Source: Halapricum sp. CBA1109 (GTDB lineage: Archaea; Halobacteriota; Halobacteria; Halobacteriales; Haloarculaceae). From it: 64,000 nucleotides of DNA. Each line of letters starts with the position of its first letter. The first letter of the stretch is position 1. The notes under the pieces were generated by a model that made no database searches, was not told the origin of the DNA, and saw only the letters and a list, made by a program, of their open reading frames with translations. Below, in pieces: positions 34,379-43,753 of this stretch. The stretch lies in the NCBI RefSeq assembly GCF_009741825.1, contig NZ_WPCA01000002.1, positions 1 through 64,000 on the forward strand, written 5' to 3'. The position numbers were made by a program, and so were the translations under genes.

Positions 34379-35302
34379 TCACTTTTCACTCTCGCTGTGC
34401 AACCGGAACCGAGTGAACTCGGAGCGAAGAGCGTCTCGCTTCAAGATACCGAACCCGACGAGAATCAGCACGAACCCAACCACAGTGTAGGCCGTCGGCG
34501 TCTCACCGAGGAACAGCAGCCCCGTTACTGCCGCCACGACGGGCGCAGCATAGGAAACTAGATTGATCTCTATCGGCCCGAGGCGATCGAGAAGATCAAA
34601 GTAGATCAGGAATCCCAGTGCACTCGCTACGACGACGAGGTAGAGCAGCGCCAAGATGGCCTCTCCTGTCCATCGCACGTCGCTCACGGATTCAGCTAAG
34701 GCCACACTCGCTCCGTGCATCAACACCGCTCCGAGGAGCATCGACCACGCTTCCATCGTCTCTATCGGGAGGTCGCCATCGACGCGGCGGGTCAGAACGC
34801 TCCCGAGCGCGAACGAAGCGGCGGCCAAGAATATCAGAAACAGCGAGACTGTCCGCGTGTCGAAGAGGTTGTTCGGGTCGGGATTGCTCAACACACCGAC
34901 CCCAGCGAATCCGATGAGGAGCCCGACGGTTCCAACAATCGTGAGTCGTTCGTCCGGCAGGAACGCCCGTGCGAACCCCGTCGTGAGGATCGGCGAGAGG
35001 CTGACGATGATGGCGGCGGCAGCACTCGTCGTGCCCTGTTCCCCGACGAAGAGGAACGCGTGGTAGGCGGCTATCATAAGCGTGCCACCGATACCGACTA
35101 GAGCCCATTCGTTCCGAGTTCGGGGTATCCAGCGATCGGTAACAAATATTGCGTATCCAAGCATCAGCACGCCCGCCAAGTCGTACCTGAACGCCGCGAA
35201 GAGAACCGGTGGGAAGAACTCCAAGCCCGCCTTGATGGCGGTGAAGGCACTACCCCACGCGACGGCCAACGCCACGAAGAGGATCGCATTTCTGAATCTC
35301 AT
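34379..35302 (-). CDS. EamA/DMT-family transporter
   Basis: 307 residues, ten membrane segments in two EamA repeats (LFVALAVAWGSAFTAIKAGLEFFPPVLFAAFRY opens the first; NLVSYAAPVVAAVTGLLFLGETPTAYTVVGFVLILVGFGIL closes the second). The start at 35302 begins MRFRNAILFV; 35317 is an alternative. It likely exports metabolites or amino acids. It stands alone. Confidence 0.85.
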   Translation of the reverse strand: MRFRNAILFVALAVAWGSAFTAIKAGLEFFPPVLFAAFRYDLAGVLMLGYAIFVTDRWIPRTRNEWALVGIGGTLMIAAYHAFLFVGEQGTTSAAAAIIVSLSPILTTGFARAFLPDERLTIVGTVGLLIGFAGVGVLSNPDPNNLFDTRTVSLFLIFLAAASFALGSVLTRRVDGDLPIETMEAWSMLLGAVLMHGASVALAESVSDVRWTGEAILALLYLVVVASALGFLIYFDLLDRLGPIEINLVSYAAPVVAAVTGLLFLGETPTAYTVVGFVLILVGFGILKRDALRSEFTRFRLHSESEK

Positions 35303-35341
35303 TTGTTCCTCAAACACTCTTCTGTACGTGCTCAGTCACAC

Positions 35342-35360
35342 GGTTCACTCGGAGTGAACC
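35342..35360. repeat. 8-base inverted repeat
   Basis: GGTTCACT and AGTGAACC flank a 3-base spacer, about 40 bases upstream of the transporter start and overlapping the end of the neighbouring lipoprotein reading. It may be an operator for the transporter or a terminator stem for the lipoprotein. Confidence 0.4.
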
Positions 35361-35666
35361 AGTCGGTTACGGTTCGAGAGTGAACAGCAGTAGGCTGTGG
35401 GCTCACAGAGAGTGGGTCGGGGCACCCATCGATCCAGTGGACCGCCGCTGGGACGCCACGGTTCGTCGGAGCCCACGCTGGGCCCGGATGCTAGTGGTAT
35501 CTGGTCTGCTGATTCCGAATCGTCGGGTGTGTTCTGAGGGGCCTCGAATGGCTGGTCGGAATCGCGCGTCCCGCCACGGGTGGTCGCGTCACCAGTATCG
35601 CCACTGGGACATCCCGCGACGCCGGTGACTGTCAGCCCACCGAGCGTGAGAACGACCCGACGACAT
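35345..35666 (-). CDS. small Tat-type lipoprotein, probably frameshifted
   Basis: The ATG at 35666 reads MSS; a missing base at about 35656-35660 moves to a frame with VVLTLGGLTVTGVAGC, a lipobox signal, followed by CPSGDTGDATTRGG and a low-complexity acidic mature part to a TGA at 35345. The joined product is about 106 residues. The C-terminal 25 residues look less native and may be out of frame. Supported by the lipoprotein signal only. Confidence 0.45.
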
Positions 35667-35763
35667 ACTTCCAGTGGTTCGCCCTGTTCTCAATCACAAA
35701 ATTCTGCTGGACAGTGGGGTGAAAGCCTGTACAGAAAGACGAATTCTTGGCTTCGACACGCGA

Positions 35764-36768
35764 TCAGGCCACGACGAACTCGGTACCGAGGACGACGAGG
35801 CCGACGAGCGCAAACACGACGCCGAGGCCGGTCTCCATCAGTTCGCTCGGGACGTACTTCCCGGCCCGTGTCCCGACGGTGCCGCCGACGACGACGCCGG
35901 GAATCGACCACGCGACCACGTACCAGACCGGGGTGGCAGTCAGTGCGTGGACCAGTGCGCCGGCCGTGGCCGCGATGGCGAGGACGAACACGCTCGTCGC
36001 GACGGCGACCCGCGGGGGGATCCGACACCGGACGATGAGTTGTGTGGTCACGATCTCCGGGAGGCCGGCGCTGATCAGTCCCGTGACGAACCCGCCGACG
36101 GTCGAGAGGGTCACGCCCGGCGGCCGCCAGCACGTGTCGTAGGTGAACGTCTCGCCGTCGGCTGCCTCCACCGTCGTCGTCCCGCGCCCGGAGTTTTTCT
36201 CCCGGAGGAACTCGCCCTCGCACTCGCCGGGTTCACACTGCTCGGGCGACTCGTAGTAGACCAGGAACCCGCCGAGGACCAGCAACCCGACGCCGAAGAT
36301 TCCCTTCAGGACCCGCGTCGGGACGTAGTGGGTGGCGAGTGCGCCGGCGACCACGGCCGGGACCGCGCCCGCGAGGAGCCACTTCGCCGTCCGGAAGTCG
36401 ACGACGCGCTGTTTGACGTACGATCGCAGGCCGTTCCCCATCCCGAACACCTCGGTGAGGAGTCCGGCCCCGATGGCCTGAGACGGCGTCAGCCCGACGA
36501 CGAGCATGAAGAAGGGACTGAAAAACAGCGCACCGGAGACGCCCGACGCCAGCGCGACCGCCGAGAACAGGATCGAGACCGGGAACACCCACCAGTGGTT
36601 CACAAACTGCGCCGTGAACGCGGGGCCGAAGACGCTGTCGAGCTGTGCGACCACGGCCGACGGGAGCCCGAGGCCGGCGGTAGCCGACTGGCTCGCACCG
36701 ACGGCCGGGTCGACCAGCACGAACGTCCCGAGCGTAGCCAGGAGGACACCGGCGACCGTCCGTCTCAT
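35764..36768 (-). CDS. TauE/SafE-family anion exporter
   Basis: 334 residues with about eight membrane segments. Family features are GVSGALFFSPFFMLVVGLTPSQAIGAGLLTEVFGMGNG and a second repeat VGGFVTGLISAGLPEIVTTQLI. A central acidic loop (about residues 175-205) has Cys pairs (CEPGECEGE). TauE/SafE proteins move sulfite, sulfonates or similar anions. It overlaps the AhpD-like gene by 4 bases and is translated after it. Confidence 0.85.
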   Translation of the reverse strand: MRRTVAGVLLATLGTFVLVDPAVGASQSATAGLGLPSAVVAQLDSVFGPAFTAQFVNHWWVFPVSILFSAVALASGVSGALFFSPFFMLVVGLTPSQAIGAGLLTEVFGMGNGLRSYVKQRVVDFRTAKWLLAGAVPAVVAGALATHYVPTRVLKGIFGVGLLVLGGFLVYYESPEQCEPGECEGEFLREKNSGRGTTTVEAADGETFTYDTCWRPPGVTLSTVGGFVTGLISAGLPEIVTTQLIVRCRIPPRVAVATSVFVLAIAATAGALVHALTATPVWYVVAWSIPGVVVGGTVGTRAGKYVPSELMETGLGVVFALVGLVVLGTEFVVA

Positions 36769-37321
36769 TCGAACAGCGCGGAGACGGTCTCGTCGTCGGG
36801 CGTCCAGCCGACGAACGCCCCGCCCTCGAAGGGGAGGTCGACGGACGCGACGTAGTTACAGAGCCCGACGTAGAAGTCGACGAGCAGTCCGACCGCGACG
36901 ATTTCCGCCGGCGCGTACACCGCCGCCAGCGCGGCGTGAATCTGGTCGGTCACCGCACCAGTCGCGACCGCCTCGGCGTACTGCAGCAGGACGAACTCCT
37001 CGTCGTCGAATCCGGAGAAGTCCCACCCGCCGATGGCCCGCATCTCGTCGGTCCCGACGCCCTTCTCGCGGGCGATGTCCACGTGCTGGTGCCACTCGTA
37101 GCGCGCCCCGCGAACCCGGGCAACCGTCAGAATGACCAGTTCCTTCCGTCGCGGCGTCAACTGGTCGTACAGCGTCTCTAAGTACTCCAGGGTGCTTCGA
37201 GCACCTCGGGATTGTGGGCCCACACCCGGAAGATGTGCCGGTCGCCCAAGTAGTCGTCCGTGAAGAGATAGTGGTACTGTTCGGGTATCTCGTCTTTTTC
37301 GAGGCGGTCCAATCGGGTCAC
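36765..37321 (-). CDS. carboxymuconolactone decarboxylase/AhpD-like protein (frameshifted)
   Basis: A GTG at 37321 opens TRLDRLEKDEIPEQYHYLFTDDYLG and FRVWAHNPEVL. Near 37192-37197 a base seems lost, after which another frame continues STLEYLETLYDQLTPRRKELVILTVARVRGARYEWHQH to 36765, giving about 185 residues. The EWHQHVDIAREKG segment is the AhpD-like helix, with Glu and His but no CxxC, so this is not a thiol peroxidase reductase. It is operonic with the TauE exporter. Reaction unknown. Confidence 0.75.
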
Positions 37322-37395
37322 GTCGGTAGGTCGGGCGAGGAGGTCATTAACTGTCTCTCACGCGCGGGTAACCGGCTGCAGTAGCCGTGCCCGAC

Positions 37396-38106
37396 TCAGA
37401 GCGCGTCGAGTTCGATCCAGTACTCGTCCGCGAACGGACTCGCGTAGGGAATATCCAGCGCGTCGTAGACGCCGGCGGGAATCGCGATGTCTGCGAGAAA
37501 CAGGTCCGCGTCGAGGCCCGCCAGTCCGGTCTTCGGGAGCGCGAGCGTGACCACGCGGTCCGGACGGACGACCGGGCCGGAGCGGTCGCCGGTCGTCGCG
37601 TCTAGTCCCGACGGCACGTCCAGCGAGACGGTCGGGGCGTCGCCGATGGCGTCGGCGAGCGACGCCGCAGTGCCGCGCAGGGCCCCTTCCAGACCGTAGC
37701 CCACGAGCGCGTCCACGACCGTGCCCGGGCGGTCGTCGAGTGTGTCCGGACCGCTTTCGACCGGGACACCCATCGCGCGAAGCGTCTCGTACTGCGTGCG
37801 AGCGGCGCCGTCGAGGGCCTCCGGATCGCGATCCAGTACGACGGAGACCCGAACGCCCCGATTCGCGAGATGCCGCGCACAACAGAGCCCGCCGCCGCCG
37901 TTGCCGCCGCTCCCGGCCAGCACCGTGACGGGGCCCGCCCCGAGGTCCCGAACGTGCCAGGCCAGGTTCCGGCCGGCGTTCTCCATCATCTGGAGGAGCC
38001 CAAGGCCGAACTCCCCGACGGCGACGCGGTCGACCGCTCGCATCTCCGCGGCCGTCACGGCCGTGACCGAATCTCCGTTTGGCGTCTGAAACGTGTCCGT
38101 TTGCAT
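37396..38106 (-). CDS. nnrE: NAD(P)H-hydrate epimerase
   Basis: 236 residues of the YjeF N-terminal domain: MMENAGRNLAWHV, VLAGSGGNGGGGLCCARHL, DALVGYGLEGALRG and SLDVPSGLDATTG. It epimerises damaged NAD(P)HX for repair. The C-terminal ADP-dependent dehydratase domain usual in fused archaeal Nnr is absent, so the dehydratase must be elsewhere. Confident family call. Confidence 0.9.
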   Translation of the reverse strand: MQTDTFQTPNGDSVTAVTAAEMRAVDRVAVGEFGLGLLQMMENAGRNLAWHVRDLGAGPVTVLAGSGGNGGGGLCCARHLANRGVRVSVVLDRDPEALDGAARTQYETLRAMGVPVESGPDTLDDRPGTVVDALVGYGLEGALRGTAASLADAIGDAPTVSLDVPSGLDATTGDRSGPVVRPDRVVTLALPKTGLAGLDADLFLADIAIPAGVYDALDIPYASPFADEYWIELDAL

Positions 38107-38264
38107 GCGTTCGATTACCGTCCCGAGACGGGAGACGAGTCTTGATAGGACGGTCGTTGGCCGGGTCGTTAAAACTGCGCCGTGTGTGCGTTCCTAGCTG
38201 ACAGTTACCCGGACGTGAGGTGGCCTTATTCTGTCTGGACTCGATCGTACTGTTGTGACTTGTT

Positions 38265-39128
38265 ATGAGTGACGAAGAACTGGATCTCAGCGCCCCCGAA
38301 CTGACGCCCGAGGACGTCCTCACCATCGACGACCCGTACTTCCACGCGGACACCGTCGCGGTCGTGACGGGCGCGGCCTCCGGTATCGGGCGTGCGACGG
38401 CCGTCGCGCTCGCGGCGAACGGCCTCACCGTCGTCGGAGCCGACATCGACGAGGACGGACTGGCCGAGACCGAGGAGATGGTCGAGGACTTCGACCTCGA
38501 CGGGCGGTTCGTGGGATCGCTGACCGACCTCATGGACGACGACGACGTCGAGGCGGTCGTCGCGGCGGCGGCCGAGGAGGGCGACCTCCGGTTCGTCGCC
38601 AACATCGCCGGGATGCAACACATCGCGAGCATCCCCGAGTTCCCGATGGAGAAGTACGACCTCCTGTCGGACATCATGCTCCGCTCGCCGTTCAAAATGT
38701 CCCAGGCCGCGATGCCGCACATCCGAGAGACCGACGACGGGGTGGGCGCTATCGCCAATATGTCCTCCGTGCACGGCCACTACGCGACGAAGGACAAGCC
38801 TGCGTACATCACCGCCAAGCACGGGTTGACCGGCCTCACCCGCGCTATCGCCGCCGAGGGCGAGGGGTCCCTGCGGAGCTTCACCGTCAGCGTCGGCTAC
38901 GTGTTGACGCCGCTGATGGTCAACCAGATCGAGGACACCGCCGAAGAGCGCGGCCTCTCGAAACGGCAGGTCGTCGAGAACGTGATGCTCGGCCAGGCCC
39001 GCACGAAGGAGATGATGACGCCCGCGGAGGTCGCGAACCTCTTCGTCTTCGGCTTCTCCAGCCACGCCACACACCTCAACGGCGCGGACCTGCTGTTCGA
39101 CGGCGGGTACACCCACACGTATGAGTGA
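38265..39128 (+). CDS. SDR oxidoreductase, probable 3-hydroxybutyrate dehydrogenase
   Basis: 287 residues. NAD-binding VTGAASGIGRAT lies near residues 34-46, the NNAG-type NIAG loop follows, the catalytic Ser is in NMSSVHGHYA, and the Tyr/Lys pair is in AYITAKHG. The pattern TKDKPAYITAKHGLTGLTR resembles 3-hydroxybutyrate dehydrogenases. Its end overlaps a patatin gene by 8 bases. In Haloferax mediterranei a bdhA gene accompanies the patatin PHA depolymerase phaZh1, so this pair fits reuse of stored polyhydroxyalkanoate. Confidence 0.85.
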   Translation: MSDEELDLSAPELTPEDVLTIDDPYFHADTVAVVTGAASGIGRATAVALAANGLTVVGADIDEDGLAETEEMVEDFDLDGRFVGSLTDLMDDDDVEAVVAAAAEEGDLRFVANIAGMQHIASIPEFPMEKYDLLSDIMLRSPFKMSQAAMPHIRETDDGVGAIANMSSVHGHYATKDKPAYITAKHGLTGLTRAIAAEGEGSLRSFTVSVGYVLTPLMVNQIEDTAEERGLSKRQVVENVMLGQARTKEMMTPAEVANLFVFGFSSHATHLNGADLLFDGGYTHTYE

Positions 39129-40107
39129 GTCCTCCTCGGACGGCGGAAGCGACGCCGAGGAACCTACCAAGGTCGCCATCGCCTGCCAGGGCGGCGGGAG
39201 CCACACCGCGTTCACCTGCGGCGTCCTCCGGGAACTGCTCGACGACTGGGACGACCAGTACGAACTGGTCGGCATCAGCGGCACCTCCGGCGGCGCGTTC
39301 AACGCCCTCGCGGTGTGGTACGGCCTCGTCACCGAGGGGCCGGAGACGGCCAGACGGATCGTCGGCGAGTTGTGGGACGACCTGGCCGTCGATGGCGTCC
39401 AAGACCGCTGGCTCAACACGATGGTCACGACCCTCAACCGGATGGAGAGCGCCGGCTACCCCCTGCCGTCGGTCAGTCCCTACCAGATTCCCGGCCCGGA
39501 GGTCGGCAAGCGACGGATCCGGACCATCCTCGAACGCCACATCGACTTCGACGCGGTCCCCGACCTCTGTGGGACGACCGCGCCCGAACTGGTCGTCGGG
39601 ACCGTCGACATCAACGCGGGCGTCTTCGAGACGTTCACCAACGAGGACGTCACCGTCGACGCCGTCCTCGCGTCGGCGGCCGTGCCGAACCTCTTCGAGG
39701 CCGTCGAGATCAACGGCCACCTCCACTGGGACGGCCTGTTCTCCCAGAACCCGCCGGTGAGCGACCTGATGCACCAGCCACCGGAGCGCAAACCCGAGGA
39801 GCTGTGGGTGATCCAGATCAACGCCCAGGAGTTCGAGGGCGAACCCACCACCAACGAGGTCATCGCCGACCGGCGCAACGAACTGTCGGGCAACATCTCG
39901 CTGAACCAGGAGCTCAACTTCATCGAGCAGGTCAACGAGTGGGTCGAGACCGGCAAACTCCCCGCCGACGAGTTCGAACACACCGAGGTCCGCCGGATCC
40001 AGATGAGCGACCGGTTCCACTGCTCGACGAAGGTAGACCGGGACCCGGAGTTCCTCGACGAACTGCGGGAGCTTGGTGCCGAGCGCGCACGAGCGTTTCT
40101 GGGCTGA
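39121..40107 (+). CDS. patatin-like hydrolase, probable PHA depolymerase
   Basis: 328 residues. The oxyanion loop is CQGGGSHTAFTCGVL near residue 22; the nucleophile is Ser56 in GTSGG; the catalytic Asp204 sits in HWDGLFSQNPP. This Ser-Asp dyad defines patatin. The overlap with the dehydrogenase gene couples them. Haloarchaeal patatins can degrade native polyhydroxyalkanoate granules, and the neighbour supports that substrate here. A phospholipase role remains possible. Confidence 0.85.
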   Translation: MSESSSDGGSDAEEPTKVAIACQGGGSHTAFTCGVLRELLDDWDDQYELVGISGTSGGAFNALAVWYGLVTEGPETARRIVGELWDDLAVDGVQDRWLNTMVTTLNRMESAGYPLPSVSPYQIPGPEVGKRRIRTILERHIDFDAVPDLCGTTAPELVVGTVDINAGVFETFTNEDVTVDAVLASAAVPNLFEAVEINGHLHWDGLFSQNPPVSDLMHQPPERKPEELWVIQINAQEFEGEPTTNEVIADRRNELSGNISLNQELNFIEQVNEWVETGKLPADEFEHTEVRRIQMSDRFHCSTKVDRDPEFLDELRELGAERARAFLG

Positions 40108-40192
40108 CGGATCACCCGAAACGCGACGGCAGGGAGACGCCGGTGTCGTCGGCGTGATCGGTCCGGACTGTGGACGAGGCGACGGCAAACAC

Positions 40193-40930
40193 CTAGGCGC
40201 CGCCGATCCGCTCCTGCAGTTCGTTGGCCTGGTCGATCGCGTCGATCACCTTGCTCGCGAGGCCGTCGACATCGTCCGCGAACGCCTGCGTCGTGTCGGC
40301 CACCTCGTCGACGCTCCGGGAGGTCTCGACGGCGCTGTCGGCGATCCCATCGAGGTCCGTGACGGTCTCGGTGATCGAGTCGGCCGCGACCGCGGTCTTC
40401 TCGTCGACCGCTTCGATCTCGGCGATGGTGTCCTCGGCGTCGGACTGGACCTCCGCGACGATGGTCTCGATTTCGGTCGCCTGCTGTTGGGCCTGTTCGG
40501 CGAGGGTCTTGACCTCGTCGGCGACGACGGCGAACCCGTCGCCCTCCGCACCGACGCGAGCGGCCTCGATCGAAGCGTTCAGCGCCAGCATGTTCGTCTG
40601 GTCGGCGATCTCGTTCAGGATCGCGGTGATCTCGTCGATCTCGCTGACGGTCTGCTGGAGGGTTTCGAGACGGTCACGGGCCTCGGTCGCGGCCTCGTTG
40701 GCTTCGCCGACGGCGTCGTGGGCCTGTTGGGCCGAGTCCTGTGCCGTCTCCGCACGCTCGACCGTCTCCGTGCTCGACTGGTTGGCCTCGGCGGCGTTGC
40801 GGGACAGCGTCGCGATCACCTCGCTGGACTCGCTTAGTTCCGTCCCGATGACCGAGAGCAACTCGGCGTGGTTCAGCGTCAACTGTTCGACCTGCTCGTT
40901 CGCCGATTGTCCGGATTCGTGCTCACTCAT
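40193..40930 (-). CDS. soluble transducer (MCP signalling domain only)
   Basis: 245 residues starting [13 protein letters not shown]. It is nearly all coiled-coil with the chemoreceptor hairpin tip [21 protein letters not shown] and [14 protein letters not shown]. No membrane segment, HAMP or input domain was seen, so it is a stripped-down soluble transducer. The start at 40930 is preferred over one 54 bases upstream. It should couple to CheA/CheW to steer the archaellum; what it senses is unknown. Confidence 0.87.
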   Translation of the reverse strand: MSEHESGQSANEQVEQLTLNHAELLSVIGTELSESSEVIATLSRNAAEANQSSTETVERAETAQDSAQQAHDAVGEANEAATEARDRLETLQQTVSEIDEITAILNEIADQTNMLALNASIEAARVGAEGDGFAVVADEVKTLAEQAQQQATEIETIVAEVQSDAEDTIAEIEAVDEKTAVAADSITETVTDLDGIADSAVETSRSVDEVADTTQAFADDVDGLASKVIDAIDQANELQERIGGA

Positions 40931-41029
40931 TGGTGCTTGCCGTGGGATTTCGTTTCGACGTGCGCATATGTGTCCCTTGTACACGCACGACAGAGGTATT
41001 TGAGGACAGGTCCCAGAGTATCGGACGCA

Positions 41030-41149
41030 ATGTCAGACGAAGATATCCACGCCTGTGACTGCGGGGCGACGTTCGACACGCTCGACCAACTGAAAGCACA
41101 CGCCAAGGAGAACCACCCCGACGCCTACGAGGAGAACTTCGAAGACTGA
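41030..41149 (+). CDS. 39-residue zinc-finger-like mini-protein
   Basis: [20 protein letters not shown] then [19 protein letters not shown]. CxC followed by His-x4-His is a C2H2-like finger. It is divergent from the transducer gene and convergent with the flavoprotein at 41173. Acidic and short. Role unknown. Confidence 0.7.
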   Translation: MSDEDIHACDCGATFDTLDQLKAHAKENHPDAYEENFED

Positions 41150-41172
41150 ACCGCCCCTGCGCGATGACTCTT

Positions 41173-42537
41173 TTACAGTGAGACATCCTCGAAGGCGTAC
41201 TGCACCACCTTGTTGAGCGTCGGGTGCGCGTGGATGGTGTCGGTGATGTCCGAGACGTGGCCCGACCCCGCCCGCATCGCCACGACGACTTCGTGGATCA
41301 TCGTCGACGCCTCGTAGCCGAGCATATGACACCCCAGTATCTCGCCGTCCGGGGACGCGAGCATCTTCACGAAGCCGTGATCGAGTTTCTTCGCCCGGCC
41401 CATCGGCGTCCCGGGGAGGTCCTCGCGCCCGACGACGTACTCGGTGCCCGCCTCCTCCAGTTCGGCCTCGGTCTCGCCGACGCCGGCCATCTGCGGTTCG
41501 GTGAAGATAGCGTGGGGCATCGCGGTGAAGTCGGCCGCGGCGTCCCCGCCGTGGACGACGTTCTCGACAGTGACCTGTGTCTCGTAGTCGCCGGAGTGTT
41601 TGAACATCGCGTTGTCCGCGATGTCCCCCTGCGCCCAGACGCCCTCAGCGGAGGTCTGCAGGCGGTCGTCGGTCACGACGAACCCCCTGTCGTCGGTCTC
41701 GATACCCGCCGCCGCGACGTCCAGCGTGTCGGTGTTGGGCCGCCGGCCGAGCGCGACCAGCACGTCCTCGCCCCGGACGGCGACCGTGTCGCCGTTTTCG
41801 GCCTCCGCGTGGACGACGACGCCGTCGCCGTCCTCCTCGACGCGCGTCGCCCGGTAGCCCGTGTACACCTCGTGGCGCTCGCTCGCGATGTCGGTGAACG
41901 CTTCGGCCACGTCCGGGTCCTCGCGGGGCACCAGCGAATCCATCATCTCGACGATGGTCACGTCCGTCCCCAGCGACTCGAAGAAGTAGCCCAGTTCGAC
42001 CGCGATGTAGCCGCCGCCGAGGATCACCAGCGAGTCGGGCTGTTCGCGCTGGTACAGCGCCTCGGTGCTGGTTATGTAGTCGACCTCGTCTAGGCCGTCG
42101 ATGGGCGGCACCAGCGGACGGGACCCCGCGGCGACGACGACCTTGTCCGCGCTGACTCGCTCCCCGCCCACCTCGACGGTTCGCTCGTCCACGAAGACGG
42201 CCTCGTCTTTGTACATCGTCAGGTGCTCCTTCCTGCGGTATCTGTCCTCTATCCCCGCCGCCAGCGGCGAGAGCGTCTCGTCCATGTCGTCGATGATCGC
42301 CGCGTAGTCGACGTCTTCGAGGCTCGCGTCGAGGAAGAACCGGTCCGCGTCGCGGACGTGGTTGGCGGCGGTCGCCGCTTGAATCAGCATCTTCGAGGGG
42401 TTACAGCCGCGGTTGAGACAGGTCCCGCCGAGGGGCCCATTCTCGACGAGCGCCGTGTCGAGGCCGGCGTCGGCCGCGGCGGCGGCGACGTTGTTCCCGG
42501 TGCCGCCGCCGACCACGAGGACGTCGTGGTGGGGCAT
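41173..42537 (-). CDS. pyridine nucleotide-disulfide oxidoreductase (lipoyl dehydrogenase/MerA-like)
   Basis: 454 residues. FAD loop VVGGGTGNNVAAAAADAG; redox pair CLNRGCNPSKM (residues 40-50); NAD loop LVILGGGYIAVELG; dimerisation C terminus with the His-Pro pair near TIHAHPTLNKV. It lacks the extra N-terminal HMA domain of mercuric reductase. It follows an HxlR-type gene with no gap, so the two form an operon and a redox-stress role is likely. Specific substrate uncertain. Confidence 0.86.
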   Translation of the reverse strand: MPHHDVLVVGGGTGNNVAAAAADAGLDTALVENGPLGGTCLNRGCNPSKMLIQAATAANHVRDADRFFLDASLEDVDYAAIIDDMDETLSPLAAGIEDRYRRKEHLTMYKDEAVFVDERTVEVGGERVSADKVVVAAGSRPLVPPIDGLDEVDYITSTEALYQREQPDSLVILGGGYIAVELGYFFESLGTDVTIVEMMDSLVPREDPDVAEAFTDIASERHEVYTGYRATRVEEDGDGVVVHAEAENGDTVAVRGEDVLVALGRRPNTDTLDVAAAGIETDDRGFVVTDDRLQTSAEGVWAQGDIADNAMFKHSGDYETQVTVENVVHGGDAAADFTAMPHAIFTEPQMAGVGETEAELEEAGTEYVVGREDLPGTPMGRAKKLDHGFVKMLASPDGEILGCHMLGYEASTMIHEVVVAMRAGSGHVSDITDTIHAHPTLNKVVQYAFEDVSL

Positions 42538-42912
42538 CTACTCGCCCTCCGCCGGTCCGTACTCGGTCCCCCAGTGCACCACCGACGAGACGACTGGCTC
42601 GAGTGCCCGACCGCGCTCGGTCAGCGAGTACTCGACGCGCACGGGCTGGTCGTTGACGATAGTCCGGTCGACGATGCCGTCCGCCTCCAGCGTGGTCAGG
42701 CTCTCCGAGAGCATCTTCGAGGACACGTCGACCAGTTCGGACTTGAGCGCGCTGAACCCCATCGGGCCGTGCTCCAGCAGTCGGTAGACGATCCGTAGGT
42801 GCCACTTCCGGCCGAGGATATCCTGCACGTCGTCGAACAGTTCACTCGGGTTCGTGAACAGCGATTGTCCGTCGGCCACACCACGGCTCCGCGAGAGTGG
42901 TTCCGAACTCAT
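42538..42912 (-). CDS. HxlR-family transcriptional regulator
   Basis: 124 residues from MSSEPLSRSRG. HxlR features: FDDVQDILGRKWHLRIVYRLLEHGPMGFSALKSEL and SSKMLSESLTTLEADGIVDR with a wing VRVEYSLTERG. It ends immediately before the flavoprotein gene. It probably controls the operon in response to electrophiles or redox change. Confidence 0.9.
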   Translation of the reverse strand: MSSEPLSRSRGVADGQSLFTNPSELFDDVQDILGRKWHLRIVYRLLEHGPMGFSALKSELVDVSSKMLSESLTTLEADGIVDRTIVNDQPVRVEYSLTERGRALEPVVSSVVHWGTEYGPAEGE

Positions 42913-43046
42913 ACAGCCACAGACACACCGACCGGTAATCAAGCACAAACGGACGCGCGGCTCGAACCCCCGTCCCCGAAACCGTTATATACGAGAACGT
43001 CCCGCGGCGTCGCGATATCTGAGCGCCCCAGTTCACGAAGGGGGGT

Positions 43047-43676
43047 TCAGGAGTCCTCTCGCGCCTCGAAGCGCTCCCAGAACACCTCGTTGAGTCCGTC
43101 CTCGTACTCGCCGTCCCGATAGTCCTCCTTGGTGAGATTCGCCTCCTCGATGAGCGAGGCCGCCTCTCCCGCCCAGGCGTAGAACCCAACCAACGTCTCC
43201 TCGCGCATCTCGTCCAGATCGATAGAGTGGTAGACGTTGACGAACCCGCCGGACTCGCGGTTCAGCTGTGACTTCTGTAGGAGGCCGAACTCGACGAGTT
43301 CGTTCAGGTACTGCCGGACGGTGGTCTCGTCGTACTCCAGCCGCTCGGCGAGTTCGCTCGGGGAGAGCGGTCCCTCACCGATGACACAGAGACAGACGTC
43401 CAGCCCCGCCTTGGGCAGGCCGAAGGCGTCGAGCAGGACCTGCCGGACGTCCGGCGGCCGAATGTCCAGCGCGCACTCCTCGACGCGCTCCATCGGTTCG
43501 TCGTGACAGGTCATCCCGCCGTCGCAGTCCTGCATCGTCAGGACGACGTTGTTGCAGTCGGTACACCGGTAGATTGCGTACTCCCGGTCCGCGAGACTGA
43601 CCGACGACGCCGTCTCGTCGGCCTCGGTGGACCGGAGCGAGAGCGACGGCTCGCGCGCGGACTCGTCGTCAGTCAT
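43047..43676 (-). CDS. zinc ribbon plus winged-helix regulator
   Basis: 209 residues. Residues 35-65 hold a ribbon-like set (YRCTDCNN, DCDGGMTCHDEPM), then a winged helix at about 100-150 (GLDVCLCVIGEGPLSPSELAERLEYDETTVRQYLNEL). The C-terminal part is helical and acidic. This is the layout of haloarchaeal predicted transcriptional regulators. Target unknown. The start at 43676 (MTDDESARE) gives the usual acidic leader. Confidence 0.8.
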   Translation of the reverse strand: MTDDESAREPSLSLRSTEADETASSVSLADREYAIYRCTDCNNVVLTMQDCDGGMTCHDEPMERVEECALDIRPPDVRQVLLDAFGLPKAGLDVCLCVIGEGPLSPSELAERLEYDETTVRQYLNELVEFGLLQKSQLNRESGGFVNVYHSIDLDEMREETLVGFYAWAGEAASLIEEANLTKEDYRDGEYEDGLNEVFWERFEAREDS

Positions 43677-43753
43677 CGGTCGGTACACCGCCCCTCTGGT
43701 GGTCCATAGTCGACGGAAGGTACACGTGTCGGTGCATTAAATTTGAGCCCGTC

